Shown here piece after piece: positions 34,022-46,160 of a DNA stretch of 64,000 nt. Made by a program: the position numbers and the translations under genes. Location of the stretch: NCBI GenBank assembly GCA_016801845.1, contig CM028907.1, forward strand, positions 15,964,598 through 16,028,597, given 5' to 3'. The stretch is from Polydactylus sextarius. Lineage: Eukaryota; Chordata; Actinopteri; Polynemidae. The notes beneath the pieces were generated by a model that saw nothing but the letters and a program-made list of their open reading frames with translations, searched no databases and was not told the DNA's origin. Every line of letters starts with the position of its first letter. The first letter of the stretch is position 1.

Positions 34022-34300
34022 AGGGCTGAACAATTAACATATTGAAATTGCCATATAAGTGGATATCCAAATTTCAGGATTTGCTTTTTTTTTTTTTTTT
34101 TTGATAAAGGTAAAATTGTCACAACATATTATCATAAATGAACTATGGATGCCCCGGCCTACAATTTATTTTCTGTAGATGTAAGAAAAGATGATTTTTT
34201 TAGGTAACATCAGTGAAAATGATATGCATAAATCACTATTTCAACCAAACCTGTGGCTCATATCACAATTGCAATATCTGTCAATATCTGCTGTATGATG
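34022..34300 (+). mobile_element. Teleost hAT-like MITE, degenerate
   Basis: It begins with TAGGGCTGAACAATTAACAT, the terminal sequence of a common fish non-autonomous element, and carries an internal T run (34087-34103). Near the other end it has CCTGTGGCTCATATCACAAT then TGCAATATCTGTCAATATC. These phrases occur in this order in family members, by recall. The distal inverted end is not clean. No coding capacity. Confidence 0.5.
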
Positions 34301-35364
34301 TTTTTTTTTATTTATAGTTCAGTTATTGCATTATTCCTCAAAGAAATTACAGACTACAGTATATCAAGATGTCTAGTGCACAAACACGCAGATTTAAATT
34401 ACATAGATAATCATGAACTAACTTTTAAATGTTTATTTTTTGTTAAATACAACAATTTTAAGATAGACAGGTACAGGAATGAAAATGCATATATATGAAT
34501 ATCTGAAAATGCATCTACAATTTTATACAAACTCTCAATTAAGCATAATGTGTATTTCTATCAAGTTGATCATTCATCATTCAAAGTAAATGATTGATTA
34601 TTTCTGTTGTGCTTTGCTCTGTAATCGTTTGATCATGTCCAGCTGTTGTTGGATCTGTCTGCAGATAGTTCACACAATAAAAAGCCCTGTTTAGAAATTT
34701 AAACTTGTTGGCAATTGAAGTGATTTCATATAATTCTATTTGAAGTGTTTAGATAAAGTATTAGGTCTGTATCAAAGGCATGATGATATAACTTTCACTC
34801 TGAAAATAGGAATGGATCAAAATAAAATGTATTTAATTCAAATACATGGACATTATATCTATCTGACACAATGTCTTCTTTAAATGAAAGCCTTCACCTT
34901 CTGCAGTTGAGGTGAATGCAGGTCCCAGTCACAGTTTAAATAAATATGGTAAACATCATTATTTGTTAAGTCACAAAATGTAGATACAACCCGTGTCAGG
35001 AAAATGTTCAATGACGTTTTTCTTTGTTTTGTTTTCAAAATATCTTCTCTCTTAATACAATGTTCACATCAACTTGTTGATGCTAATGCTTAAATACTCA
35101 CAAACCTTGGTTAACATTAGGTCAAAACTCCAGCTTAAACATTACAAAATTCAAAAGTAACTCAACGGATGAGACATGACACTTTATTGACACCATCTTT
35201 CTTTTGTATTAAGCAGAGGGCTTTTCTTACCTAAACCTAACCTTATGATGAACCAAGGATATGCGATACATAAAGAAAAAACAATCCCGTTGGATCATCT
35301 TTTAGGAGTCTGTGATTTGATGCCTTGTTGAAAACTTTGTCATACTACAATTGTACTATATTGG
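34301..35364. other. AT-rich DNA, no gene or repeat recognised
   Basis: Only one 81-codon ORF, which starts within the MITE and lacks motifs. Confidence 0.45.
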
Positions 35365-35369
35365 GAGAA

Positions 35370-35409
<40 letters not shown>

Positions 35410-35414
35410 TTCTC
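35365..35414. repeat. Hairpin 1: palindromic (AT)n with unique arms
   Basis: GAGAAACTAC at 35365-35374 and GTAGTTTCTC at 35405-35414 are exact complements around an (AT)15-type core, so the entire 50 bp can fold on itself. Confidence 0.95.
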
Positions 35415-35415
35415 T

Positions 35416-35447
35416 ACTATCTTGTATATATATATATACAAGATAGT
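35416..35447. repeat. Hairpin 2: palindromic (TA)n with unique arms
   Basis: ACTATCTTG at 35416-35424 and CAAGATAGT at 35439-35447 flank a TA core. It begins two bases after hairpin 1 ends. Confidence 0.95.
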
Positions 35448-37179
35448 ATATGTAAAACAGCACATTTCTTTGATGATTGACTGCAATATTACAACAGGAA
35501 ACATGACAGAGAATAAAACAATATCAAGACAAATGACAGGACAACACAAAAGAAAAACTAACAACAAAAACACAGAGACGGATAGAGAACACAAGAAAAA
35601 AAAAACAGGCAGAGAATAATGGTGAGCCTTTGAGCAAAAGAAACACATGGTAAAGCTGTCCTGGCACTGCAGACAGAGATGAAGTAGACAGCGCTCACAA
35701 GAGACTAGAGTGAAGAGACTGGCATTAAAGCCCACCACATGCCACCACAAATTCTGCCCCTGGATAACAAGACAGAGAAAATGGCAACCGTAAATAAATG
35801 TGGCCTATCTCTTAAAGTCTATGCGTGTGTGTGTGTGTGCATATGTCACACATAAACTGTTATTTGTGTGTGTGTATAGGTGTCTGTGTGAGTGACACTA
35901 GAGTGGATGTTTATGTTGGAGTGCATGTGCTGTATGCACACATTTCTATCAGTTTCTATCTTTAAGTGTGTGCATGTTGTGTGAAAGCTAAAGCTCCCTG
36001 AGAACAATTTCTCCATGGCCATAAAACAAAGCAAAGAACTATATAATAAGATAACAAGTGGAATGTTAGGGTATGTAAGAAGTTTAAAAACCTGCAGACT
36101 AAAAGATCAATAACCTGAGCAGATTTATGTGTAAGCCAAACTTTTGCCTTCTCGTTCCAATCTTTCTCTTTCTGACACTGTTTAAATTACAAGAGCAAAG
36201 AGAGAAAGACACAGAAGAAATACTAAACCACTGTCCCAAAACAGGCATCCATGACTGCTAATTCCACTTATTGACAGCCATCATCACAACAAAGACAAAT
36301 CAAATCAAATGCACATAAACATGTGCCACTTTACAATCTCACTAAGTAGAAGAAGACTTCAGTGTTTCACTTCTATTCTTCTTATCTTTCTCACCTCGCT
36401 GAGGGACACCAGCACTATGTTCCATGTTCATACAACAGACTATTTCTATAATGCAGCACACATCAGCAATATCACATATGCATCAGTTATTGTGTGTCAG
36501 TTGACTTGCAAAGCACACTCACTCTGGATTCACCAATTGCTGCAAATTTGGAGAAATGATGCGAATCAACACTGGCAGTGGCATATTCTAATGTGTCAAC
36601 CTGCCAAATCATGATGATGCTCATGATTCTGCAGCTGTGTTGGCTTTCATAGAAAACAAGTCGTAAGAGTTTTGGCGTAGCATACATTGCTGTCCATAAG
36701 ATTCTTCACACATGATCAGTGGTACAAGATCTTGCTGCACGAGCTCAGAGCTCGGTATAAAGGCTAAATGCAGTGCAGGTGCTAGTAATTGACTTGTACT
36801 AGATGGGATACAATGATGTGGAAAAACAAAACCTACCAAACAAAGATGTTTTTAACGTCCAGGAAAGCATGATTAAAAATGTATCTGACGCAATGAGGTA
36901 ACAGCTGTACCTAACTAACTTTATTTTCCCAGTTTTTCATAACCTACTTGTTCCTTACACTGAAGCATTGTGAAGCAGTCACCTAGAGAGTCCACTCCTT
37001 GAGTACAGAAACTAGTTTATATAGACCACACTAATACAACAAATAAGTTACATTTTTGCCTGTTATCAATGTGTTCTCTGAAATTAATATTTATTATCAA
37101 CAGCTGATGACTTTCTGCCACCGCAGCTATTTATGATATGGACTTTCAAAATCATTTGTCTGTTTGTCGCATAAATTCA
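35448..37179. other. Unique-looking DNA, no gene seen
   Basis: Short (GT)n at 35825-35840. ORFs at 36309-36614 and on the minus strand at 36487-36839 lack motifs. Confidence 0.45.
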
Positions 37180-37872
37180 AGAATGTTTCTGGTTGGGGGT
37201 TGGCCTCTACCCAGGTTTCCCCTTGTCACCAGCTCTGTATGTGTTGTTTACAGACAGCATTTCAAGTCTTAGCCAGGGGGAGAAGTGCCTTCAGGTCGAG
37301 AGGCTCAAAATTAGCTCGCTGTTATTTACAGATGATGTGATTCTGTTTGCAGAAAATGGTGAAGCACCTGCTAAGAGACTCTGCTCTTCCAAGGCAGATG
37401 CAGGTTCTCTGCAGGAAGTGGGTGGATTGCCTTGATTATACTGGGGATAAATTGGTGCCCCAAGTGAAGGATTGTTCACAAATGGAACAGGAGATTGACA
37501 AATGGAATGCAGTGAATTAGTAATAGGGTAGGCATTGTACCAGTTCACTGTGGTAAAGAGGGAGGTGAGCTGAAAGGCAAAGCTATCAATTTACGAGTTG
37601 ATCTACACTCCAAACCTCACTAGTGGACACAAGCTTTAGGTAGTAACCAAAAAATGAGATCATAAATTCTAGTGGCCGACATGAGTTCCCTCTGCAGGGT
37701 GAATGGGTCAGCCATAGAGGCTGGGTGAAAAGTTTGAACATCATATAATCCCAAGTAAAAAGATCCAGCAGGTGGAGGGTGTTGCTAGTGAGAGAGACAT
37801 CTAGACTACTTTGCTTGACCTGCTGCCACTGTGGCCCAAATCCAGAGAAGTGGTTAAAAATGGATGGATGGA
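37180..37872 (+). mobile_element. Rex3 (RTE clade) LINE, 3' part
   Basis: The plus-strand ORF from 37193 reads GFPLSPALYVLFTDSIS and later LKISSLLFTDDVILFAENG. These are the G-PLSP-LF block and the F-ADDV catalytic box of reverse transcriptase; the F-TDD here is an unusual first residue (A to T). The following DNA, including GAGGGAGGTGAGCTGAAAGG (37558) and AAAGCTATCAATTTACGAGT, keeps Rex3-like sequence with many frameshifts. The element ends in a GATG tail, ATGGATGGATGG at 37860-37871, diagnostic of Rex3. Its 5' end and endonuclease are missing. Dead copy. Confidence 0.85.
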
Positions 37873-39284
37873 ATAGAAGCATTTGTACCAGCAAAATGTG
37901 AAGCTATTTATTTGCATATTTTGCACACTGCTCTTAAAATATAGGAGAGAGAACAGATTTGTTGGTCTGTCCCTAGAGAAGCTATGAATTTTGCCAACCC
38001 CACTTTCAGAACAAAGCCAGTAGTCTGCACCCAAATAATGTGTCAAATCCATGGACTCTTGTTTTAACTTTGCCAATAATGATCTGAATTTGCCCAGACT
38101 GGCCATAATACTGATTCTCAATTCAATTTCCAATAAGAAAAAAGTAAATAATTGTCCAAACATTCAACTTGACAGTAGCCTCAGGGTTTCATTTATTGTT
38201 GACAAAAGTTCTTTCCATACAATTTTATAACGTTGAGACAAAATACAATTTCAGATTAAATTATTGCAAATAGGAAGTATGTGGACAATATTATTCAGCT
38301 GAAACAGAGATCCAAATAATGAATGTTCACCTCAAGTCTCCCACAGCATGCCCTCTGCCTGTTGAATAAACAGAATGATTCATCCAAAGAACACAAATGG
38401 TGATATACTGAGGTTAAATTGGATAGTAGCAAAGAGTTAGTGTCTGTGTGTGCAATGTGAGGACATAGTCATGCTAGGAAAATCAAGACCAACACACTGA
38501 CTCACTGCTGCAGTCTGAAGAGTCAGTAAAAGGTCTTGATGCAAAATTCAGTGACTGTGTATGTGAGAAAAAAGCATCCTTTTGTCTTGTAGAAGGCTAG
38601 GAGCTGACAGCAAACCCTATTAGTACTCTACCAAGGTGCAGGCCTGGGCCTTTGTGTGTGTGTTTGTGCTCAGACGGATGCATGTGTTTGTCTATGGTAA
38701 AGACTGGAGGTGGTTATGTTTAAAAAATATGATTAAAAACACACACTGCATGGCATTCGATGAAGGAGAAATATTTTCTATGTGAATTACATTTGGCATC
38801 ATACACGTTGGTCTGAATCATTGTTTCAGATTCACTCAGTGTTTCCTTTGGTGTCTTGCCTCATCACCCTTTGGCATAAATAACAGCATAGCCAGGTAAC
38901 AGTCCCATAGACAAATGACATCACAACCCTGGACTGAAGTGCTGCTTCTCTTTTCACATTGTCTGAAATGAAACAGATATGATTTTGCATGCTACCTTAG
39001 TATGTTTCTTGCTGTCAGTGTTGATAGCTGGAGGCAAGCATGCTGCTAAGAATTTTGGATCTTATGAAGTGTTCAGCAACAGCTCTGACATATTATATAC
39101 ACACAGAAAGTGTCTGTATGTTCTAAGGATTCTGTCTAGCTTTAGACCCATAGTTAGAAGAAAAAGTGTTATTCCCAAAAGACATGGGATGTAGTGCTAT
39201 TGTTTTTGTCGTTAAAGCAACCAGTCTGACAGAGCTTAAATACTATAGCATAGATTAGCTGTCTCTAGTCCCACTTTTAGTATT
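37873..39284. other. Unique-looking DNA, no gene seen
   Basis: A 120-codon minus-strand ORF (37801-38163) overlaps the Rex3 tail and has no motif. Nothing else recognised. Confidence 0.45.
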
Positions 39285-39441
39285 TTTTCTGCTGAGGGTG
39301 TCTACATGTTAACAGGAGTTGTTCCTCTCTGCTGTCACCAAGTGCTTGATTTTCCTGTCACATTGTGACTTGAGAAAATGTATTTGGTGATTTGGTGCTT
39401 GACAAATAAAATTGAAATTGAACTGAACTGAAATGTAGTGG
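39285..39441 (+). mobile_element. LINE 3' end, short truncated copy
   Basis: GCTGTCACCAAGTGCTTGAT, then TGACTTGAGAAAATG, then GATTTGGTGCTTGACAAAT, ending AATAAAATTGAAATTGAACT plus GAACTGAAAT. The tail matches the larger LINE 3' end at 8190-9043 in sequence and orientation. Only about the last 150 bases of the 3' UTR are present, the result of extreme 5' truncation. Confidence 0.65.
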
Positions 39442-42400
39442 AGTGTAGCTCCTACTTCAAATCCATTCACATTTCAGAAGTTAGAGTCACATAGTTGGAG
39501 GTTCACATAAATATTACTGTGTGTGAGGTAGAGTTGTTCTGATTTGGCCGGCACAGGAGTCTATGCACTGATCCAATACCATGTCATTTATTTATAAACT
39601 TTATAGTTTTACACCTACATTCAGCATTCAGTTGCTGATAACCAGCCCTTGTTCTGTAGTCCTTGTTCTGCCGTGCAGCCTTGTTGAGCTTGGCATCATA
39701 GTGCATGTCCTAGTTCCCCACCTGAGCACAACAAGAACTACAGTCACCAGCTGCAGTCTAAGACAGGTGGACTGCAGATACAGCATTTTTTCATTAATAA
39801 TTAATCTTTTTTAGTAAGTAATTATTATTCATTATTATTTTTATATAAAAAAATGGAAAAACGTGTATTGATACATGCCAGTTTTGATGTCTTTCATGTA
39901 AGTCATCACTCCTACAACAATCGAATCATAACAGAATAGCAAACACTGCAATCATTCAACCTTGAAAGATGAAAAGAGAAATCTTTGGTTTAATTGATTA
40001 AATAAATAAATCAACAATTAATCACATGCCACTGTAGATACCAATTGTTTTTTTTTCTGTGATTGTTTAAGCTGTGTTGAAAGCTGTGTTTGTTTTTGTT
40101 TTGTTTTTCTGAAAACTTAATGTTTAAAACTTCATAAAACAATAAGGTTTATTTGCCAGAAACTTCATCTTCACCAAATTCCTTTTCTTGTGTAATTGTT
40201 GCACCATAAATCACCATTGAAATTTGCAGCATATACATACCACAATGTGTAATCAAATCATACAAAAAGTGTAATCAGATGTTAAGGCATGCTGTTTGTG
40301 ATTATTATGCACACAGAAAGCCAGTGCATGTAATAAATCACAATCTTCTCTTTTTCTTATCATAATACATTAGAGGGACAAACATAAGATTAGTAGACCT
40401 ATGAATGTGTATTGCAGACAGAGAAGACAAATGAATGGGACAAAGCGTTTCGAGGTTTAACCTTTACAGTAACGAGTGTAAATAACAGGAGAAATACTGC
40501 ATCTCTTCAGAGGTTGTAAATTATTAATGATAAACCTGATTATGGCATAACAAGGGCAAAGCTACGCTAGTCATATGGGTGCAATAAATTATAATAACCC
40601 TATTGGAAATGTGGAACAGATTGCAACACCAAGCATCAATAGCACCAAATATGTGACTATTTGGGTTGTAACCTATGAAATGCTGAGAAAGAGTCAGTGT
40701 TATTGTATGATGGATACATGCATGCCCACCATTGCATTCCTTGTTTTATATAAGGATTTCTGCTGTTTAAAAGTAGATTAAGAGAGCGAGGATGGGAATT
40801 AATTAGAATATATTGGTTTAGATTAACACACTGCATGGCAAAACATGATCATGTTCATACTTAATTGCCCCAAAGTATAATGAGTATGAGGGCGTGCTTT
40901 GAAAGTATTATACACTCTCCTTAAATATTAATGTATGAACAGAACAACCATGCATATTTTCAAACTGAGGACCACATAATAATGTTTTTTGCAAAGTTTT
41001 TAATATGCTGCAATGACTGAGTAAGCATTCGTACAAAATGCAAATTTAATGAGAGGTGGTCTACGTGAAACTAGCTGGACGTCAGTTATTATTATTATTA
41101 TTTTGCTTTTTTATTTAGATTTACTGTTTCTTAGATCCATAAATAGTCTTTCAACTGCTGTGAGACCAATTTACATGCTGTGTGCTAAACTGGCAATGAG
41201 ATGTAAACAGAACTTTTCTGCAACTATCACTTTAACGCATTTCACTGCACATCAAGAGCATTTTTACCCCTGATCTTCTGTTTTAAAGAAGCTACATGGA
41301 GTTGAATACTAAGTATATTTTATCATGTTGCCTTTATAGCATTTAGGGACTCTGCAGCCAAAATGGGGAAACAGATTTTCAATCTTAAGGTAGGACCAGG
41401 TTGTTAATAAACAAAAAGCTGTCTGGAATGATCATAATCAGGAAAGCTTGAAACCTGTTTAGATATACTGTATTGCTCTATGAGCCCCTTTATCATCATG
41501 GTTGCAGCACAACCACGGTGACCATTGCTTCTGTGCTTACAGTATTTCAAGTTAAATCATAAAAGATGGGGAGGTAGTGAAAGCTCAATAGATGTTTATT
41601 GTTTATATCACCAGGACAGAATTTTATTCTGATAAATAAGGATAGATAATGAAATAAGCTGAATGGTGAAGTAAGTTTCTAACCCTACTGAGTCTTGGAA
41701 TAGCTTCCCCTACTGTATTTGACCAAAGAGGAATTCATCCCAAGTTACAGCAGCTGAGTTTCCCACCCACACCTCAATGATTTATATCCACTGTCTAATC
41801 AGTTCTAATAGGTTTCTTTCCACCTGTTTTACGTGTATTATAGGAACATGAACCAGCTACAAAGGGGAAACACACACACACACACATGTTAGAAAGAAAA
41901 TGCTAGGAATGTTAAAAAGCCATAATTAAAAAAAAATATATATTGATAGATATTAGATGTGCGGAAATGATTCGTATCATGTGACCAAAAAATCCAACTG
42001 TATTTTTAATATAGTCCATATTCAAAGATGTTTGCGCATGATTATATGTAAACCTGATAAATTTTTTTTCTTGTGTTTTCACTTTAACGCTTCAGTGACT
42101 CTCATGCTCAAGCCCTCCACTCATCTGCTTCAGGGATTCAGGCCTTGTAGGTAGTAGCACAGGGAGACTGGGAGAGCATTTGAAATTCATGAAGGCATCT
42201 GTCAGTGGTGTGCATGAGGTAATTGGTTCAATAATAAAAGATGAACATTTCACTCCTCGTCAGGTGGCATTGTGAATGTTGTTTCTGTTTCTGTGAACAA
42301 TAATAAAACTGTTTGATGTTACTACATCAATGTCAAACCCAGTGTTCTCCCCAGGCATTTAGCAATGACACCTTCCCACTTTCATTTATCTTTTAATATT

Positions 42401-42792
42401 TCTTCTAAGACTTTGGTTGACTGTCAGTGATACACAGGAAAATTCACAAAGTTGTTTGACAAATATCCACCGTTCCATGGGGGAGGGGAGCACAGCCAAT
42501 GACAGTTTGTTGGCAAAAAAAAATGTATTTGTTTGTTTTAACTGCAGAATAAATTAACAGGTCAGTTCAGTCAAATCACACAAAAGATATTCCAGGGGTG
42601 TTGACTTTTGTGCCAAGATTTTGACATTCCAATTGTGTAACGTGTACATCAACAGAGGTTTATCAGATTAATTTATAAAGCTAAAAGTATTTACAACAAC
42701 AACTTAACTGAAATTAACAAACCCCTATTCTCATTTACTAGTCTCAGAGAAGAGGTCACTTAGAAAAAAGTTCTTAGATTTGATCTTTTTAT
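39442..42792. other. Unique-looking AT-rich DNA, no gene seen
   Basis: Short repeats only: (ATT)4 near 41090 and (CA)n at about 41870-41886. ORFs of 65-77 codons lack motifs. Part of the quietest region of the window. Confidence 0.45.
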
Positions 42793-43092
42793 ATGAAATG
42801 TCTTACTTTAGCTGTGCTTTTTTTTCTAGTAACTCATGGTCAGTGCCATTTTGCCAGTGCACCCGTGACTGGCATCATGGCAGCTGCAAAAGTCAGAATT
42901 AACATTTGGGGATACTTTCAGCAGGACTGTGTCACAGATAAGAGCAAGTGCCTTGTAGTGAAAAGTGATAAAATATGTGGAGGATTCCTTAAAGACAAAA
43001 AAAATCCCCTAAATGTAATAGTCCATTTGAAAAGTATCTCACCCGGAGCATTAAGGAGTTGTTTTTTTGGTTTTTTGTTTTTTTTTAAATGA
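42793..43092 (+). CDS. Weak candidate: 99-codon ORF with signal-peptide-like start
   Basis: The ORF opens MKCLTLAVLFFLVTHGQC, a basic residue followed by a hydrophobic core as in secreted proteins. It continues with a cysteine-containing stretch (DCVTDKSKCLVV, then KICGGFLKDKK) and then runs into a T-rich low-complexity end (FFGFLFFFK), so the real frame, if any, would stop or splice before about 43055. I do not recognise it. A TTTTTTTTCTAG tract at 42819-42830 inside the ORF looks like a splice acceptor, which fits an exon starting at 42831 or pure coincidence. No promoter or donor evidence. It is most likely a chance ORF. Confidence 0.12.
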   Translation: MKCLTLAVLFFLVTHGQCHFASAPVTGIMAAAKVRINIWGYFQQDCVTDKSKCLVVKSDKICGGFLKDKKNPLNVIVHLKSISPGALRSCFFGFLFFFK

Positions 43093-44706
43093 TATAATAT
43101 TTTGTTGAGTTTTCATTACACAACAACACTGAAACCAAAAATAAATTGAACATTTTCAAATGATAAAAACAAACAAAAAATAAATCATCAAAGCTTTACG
43201 ATTTAAATTGAACAGCTAATTAGAACTAAACTTAAATTGAAAACAAAAATACAGCAAAATAATGGGAAAAGCAAAACTATCACAACATTGTCAAAGACCT
43301 GTATGATTAAGAAAATTGCTGGATTGTAACAATGGGCATTATAATTACTTAAAGCCCACAGTGAGTTGAATCACGTTGATTCAGTTATAATAGTAGTATT
43401 AGTGACGCATAACAAACACATCTTGTATTGAAATGACAGCAAATTCTGTAACCTGATTATCAGAATTGTTGAAGACTGTTTTTGTTTTCAAGGTTGAGTG
43501 ATTATTCAGCAAGTTGTGTCAGAAATTAGGAACCAGGTACCACACTCCCTTAGCTTTGTTTGCCTGTTTCTTCTGTTGTTTTTGTTTTAAAAGGATGCTT
43601 AATTATGATCTGATTCCATGATCCACCTCTCTTCTAAACTTTCCCTCTTTTGTAACTTTAATTTGTCACATAAAGGTTAAAAGCTCTGAAGTCAAATAAA
43701 TAACAACACCATCATACAGTTCTTCTTCACAATACAACAAAGGATCACTTATGCGTGCACAAAGCTACACCTACAAATATTGCGCACACACATTCGAATC
43801 ACAGTCAACTTTTGAGAATGTTGAATGTTGAATGCAAATGTTGAAATGAATTTCAGCAGCACTTTTCATAATAATTTCAGGGCACAGTAAATGGATAGGG
43901 TAATGAGCATATAGAAGCCCTCGGTCCTCTGCTTGTGAATCCATCTGATGCATTTTTAACACATACTCCACTCTGTAGCATTTGCGAGCCACCAGAGGTA
44001 GGAAAAGTTTCTGCGACTATACAGTGGCAGTATTTTTTTATGGCTCATGCTGTAAAACGTTTTTTCATTGCTTCAAACCAGAACTGTGATCTGGAAATCA
44101 AAATTCTACAATCAAAACTCATCAACTCTGCCTGTATATATTACATATATCGCTGGTAACCTGTGAAAATAACTCAATATAACACCATAAACCTGAAGAA
44201 ATATCTGATAGTACTGTGAGGCTGAAGCTCATATTTTATGGAAGTCTGTCTTACAGAAGTCTTACATAGTGTAAGAGAATGAGTGTGTATACATGGTAGG
44301 GGGTCTGAGCATAATGTTAGGAGTTTTTCACAAAGCAGCATTTCTTGTTAGACTTATAATATATATTTTTACATGAATTAAAACACAAACTGAGAGACCA
44401 GACTGTGGGTCAGGAGAGAGAGAATGTGACAGAACTCATTAAGAAATTCAATGCATTGGACAACGCCCTGGATTTTAGCTGTTAAAAAAACAGACAACTA
44501 AACACCACAACCAAAGCATTATTTATTTACATTTCATAATCGAAACATTCACAGTCATCACTCAAACTCAGCGGGACAATGGAATGTAAAAACAGCTGCA
44601 TATGGCTTGCAGCTTGCTCTCTCATCGACTGCTCCTTCTCTTCTCTTGTCGTTTTCCTTCTGCTTGTGGATTAATTGCTACATCGGAGGGAAAATGGAAC
44701 CAGAGT
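43093..44706. other. AT-rich DNA, no gene or repeat recognised
   Basis: Several ORFs of 60-75 codons, none with a motif. Confidence 0.45.
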
Positions 44707-44738
44707 TTTTTTGTTTGTTTGCTTGTTTGTTTGTTTTT
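44707..44738. repeat. (GTTT)n-like tract
   Basis: Interrupted GTTT/GCTT units. Confidence 0.8.
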
Positions 44739-44900
44739 TGTACTATCACGACAAGCAAGAGTCAAAGAAACTGAACTTAGACGTGTTCGGTCTGTCTGAC
44801 TATTGATTTTTTTCTGTCTCTGTTCACAGCGTGGCACCTACACGCAGCAAACAATGCTCCCCAGGCCTCAGGCATCACTGCATGACCCGAGTGATTGACG

Positions 44901-44934
<34 letters not shown>
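44901..44934. repeat. (TC)n then (TG)n compound microsatellite
   Basis: About 13 TC units switching to four TG units. Confidence 0.95.
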
Positions 44935-44935
<1 letters not shown>

Positions 44936-46139
44936 TTTTAAAATGCATTGAAAATCAGCAGACACCCAATTTAAGAGTAACTACAATTGAAAACAAAAGA
45001 ATGACAGAAGAAGAGACAACATTACATATTATTCGAAATGTAGAGACAGATTGTGGTAGTGACAAAGGAGGTGCTGGGGTCAATCAAAGACATATTGTTC
45101 AGGCAGGATGTGGATTTACATGTTTACTGCTGCTTGTGGTGCGGCTGTTCTGAATCAAGTAGCCTAAATATATGAATATAGTATATACAGACTTGTGTGT
45201 AGTAGATATGGAACTTTACTTAGCAAATTTGTAAAAACAAACTTAGTGTCATGGAAACTTGCAAAAACAATTAAAATCTTAAGAGCAAGAGCAGATGGTT
45301 TTCTATTGTTATGGACAAAGAAATTAATGAGAAATTTAATACTGTTTGTTGAAACGATCTATAACAGGTGGAATATGGATTTAAAAAAAATGCACTAGCA
45401 CAGGTGTCCTAAGGGTCTTATTTTGTCAGAAATGATCAGTGTTCCTTTTTTTTTTTCACAGTCCTTTTGGCTTTAGTTTGTTTAGTTTAAAAAATCTCCA
45501 TTTGAAGTTCTGAACATCAAAGAACTTCACAGTGACTCTCCTGCAGATTTCTCAGCATGTCATTTCTCTAATCGGCTCTGTGTAAATTTACCATTTCTGA
45601 TGAATGTTGACGAACTGTTCTTCATTTGTGTTGTTTTCTTCCTATGGTTTGTGGTTATGCAAATTGACAAATTGATTGAGACATGAAACACATTGAGAAA
45701 AATGTCAGCATGTGGATGTGACCAGCTCTCTTGGACAGACATTTGAGTTGTTTGTCAGGTGTCCGCATGAGTGACAAATTAAATAAAATAACAGCTTGTA
45801 AAATGTTGTCTGTCACCATCAGCAGTTAGTGCATCAGTGCATCTCGACATTGATGATATAAGTCCCCTTATTAGGTGTCCGTGTTCAACATTCGTGATGG
45901 AGAGCACGGTCTAAAGTTACCTATAGGTATTCAGTTGGTTTTAAATGGTTCAACTCTAACTTTCAGTGAGAGCAGCTATTTTAAGCGCACCTAATTTCAG
46001 AAGCAAAAGTCCCATTTATTGTTCCCCACTGACAACAGTTGGAGCACTTCTCTGGCTGGGATCAGCATGAAACTCTCTAGACTGAATCATCAATGAAAAA
46101 CAAGATTAACAGCTGCGTTGGAAAATATTTGTTTATTCC
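44935..46139. other. Unique-looking DNA, no gene seen
   Basis: Plus-strand ORFs of 67-73 codons (44932-45153 and 45195-45398) have no motif. Confidence 0.4.
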
Positions 46140-46160
46140 AAAAAAAAAAAAAAAAAAAAA
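46140..46160. repeat. Poly(A) run
   Basis: About 21 A residues with no recognised retroposon upstream. Confidence 0.9.

Noticed and set aside
35340..35750. 136-codon minus-strand ORF
   Set aside because: It contains YIYIYIYI from the AT hairpins and a hydrophobic AT-driven run; no domain or exon context.
36745..36757. GAGCTCAGAGCTC small palindrome next to a TATAAA-like GGTATAAAGG
   Set aside because: A short palindrome plus TATA-like string with no downstream ORF or exon; too weak to call a promoter.
37801..38163. 120-codon minus-strand ORF
   Set aside because: It starts inside the antisense Rex3 tail and has no recognised domain.
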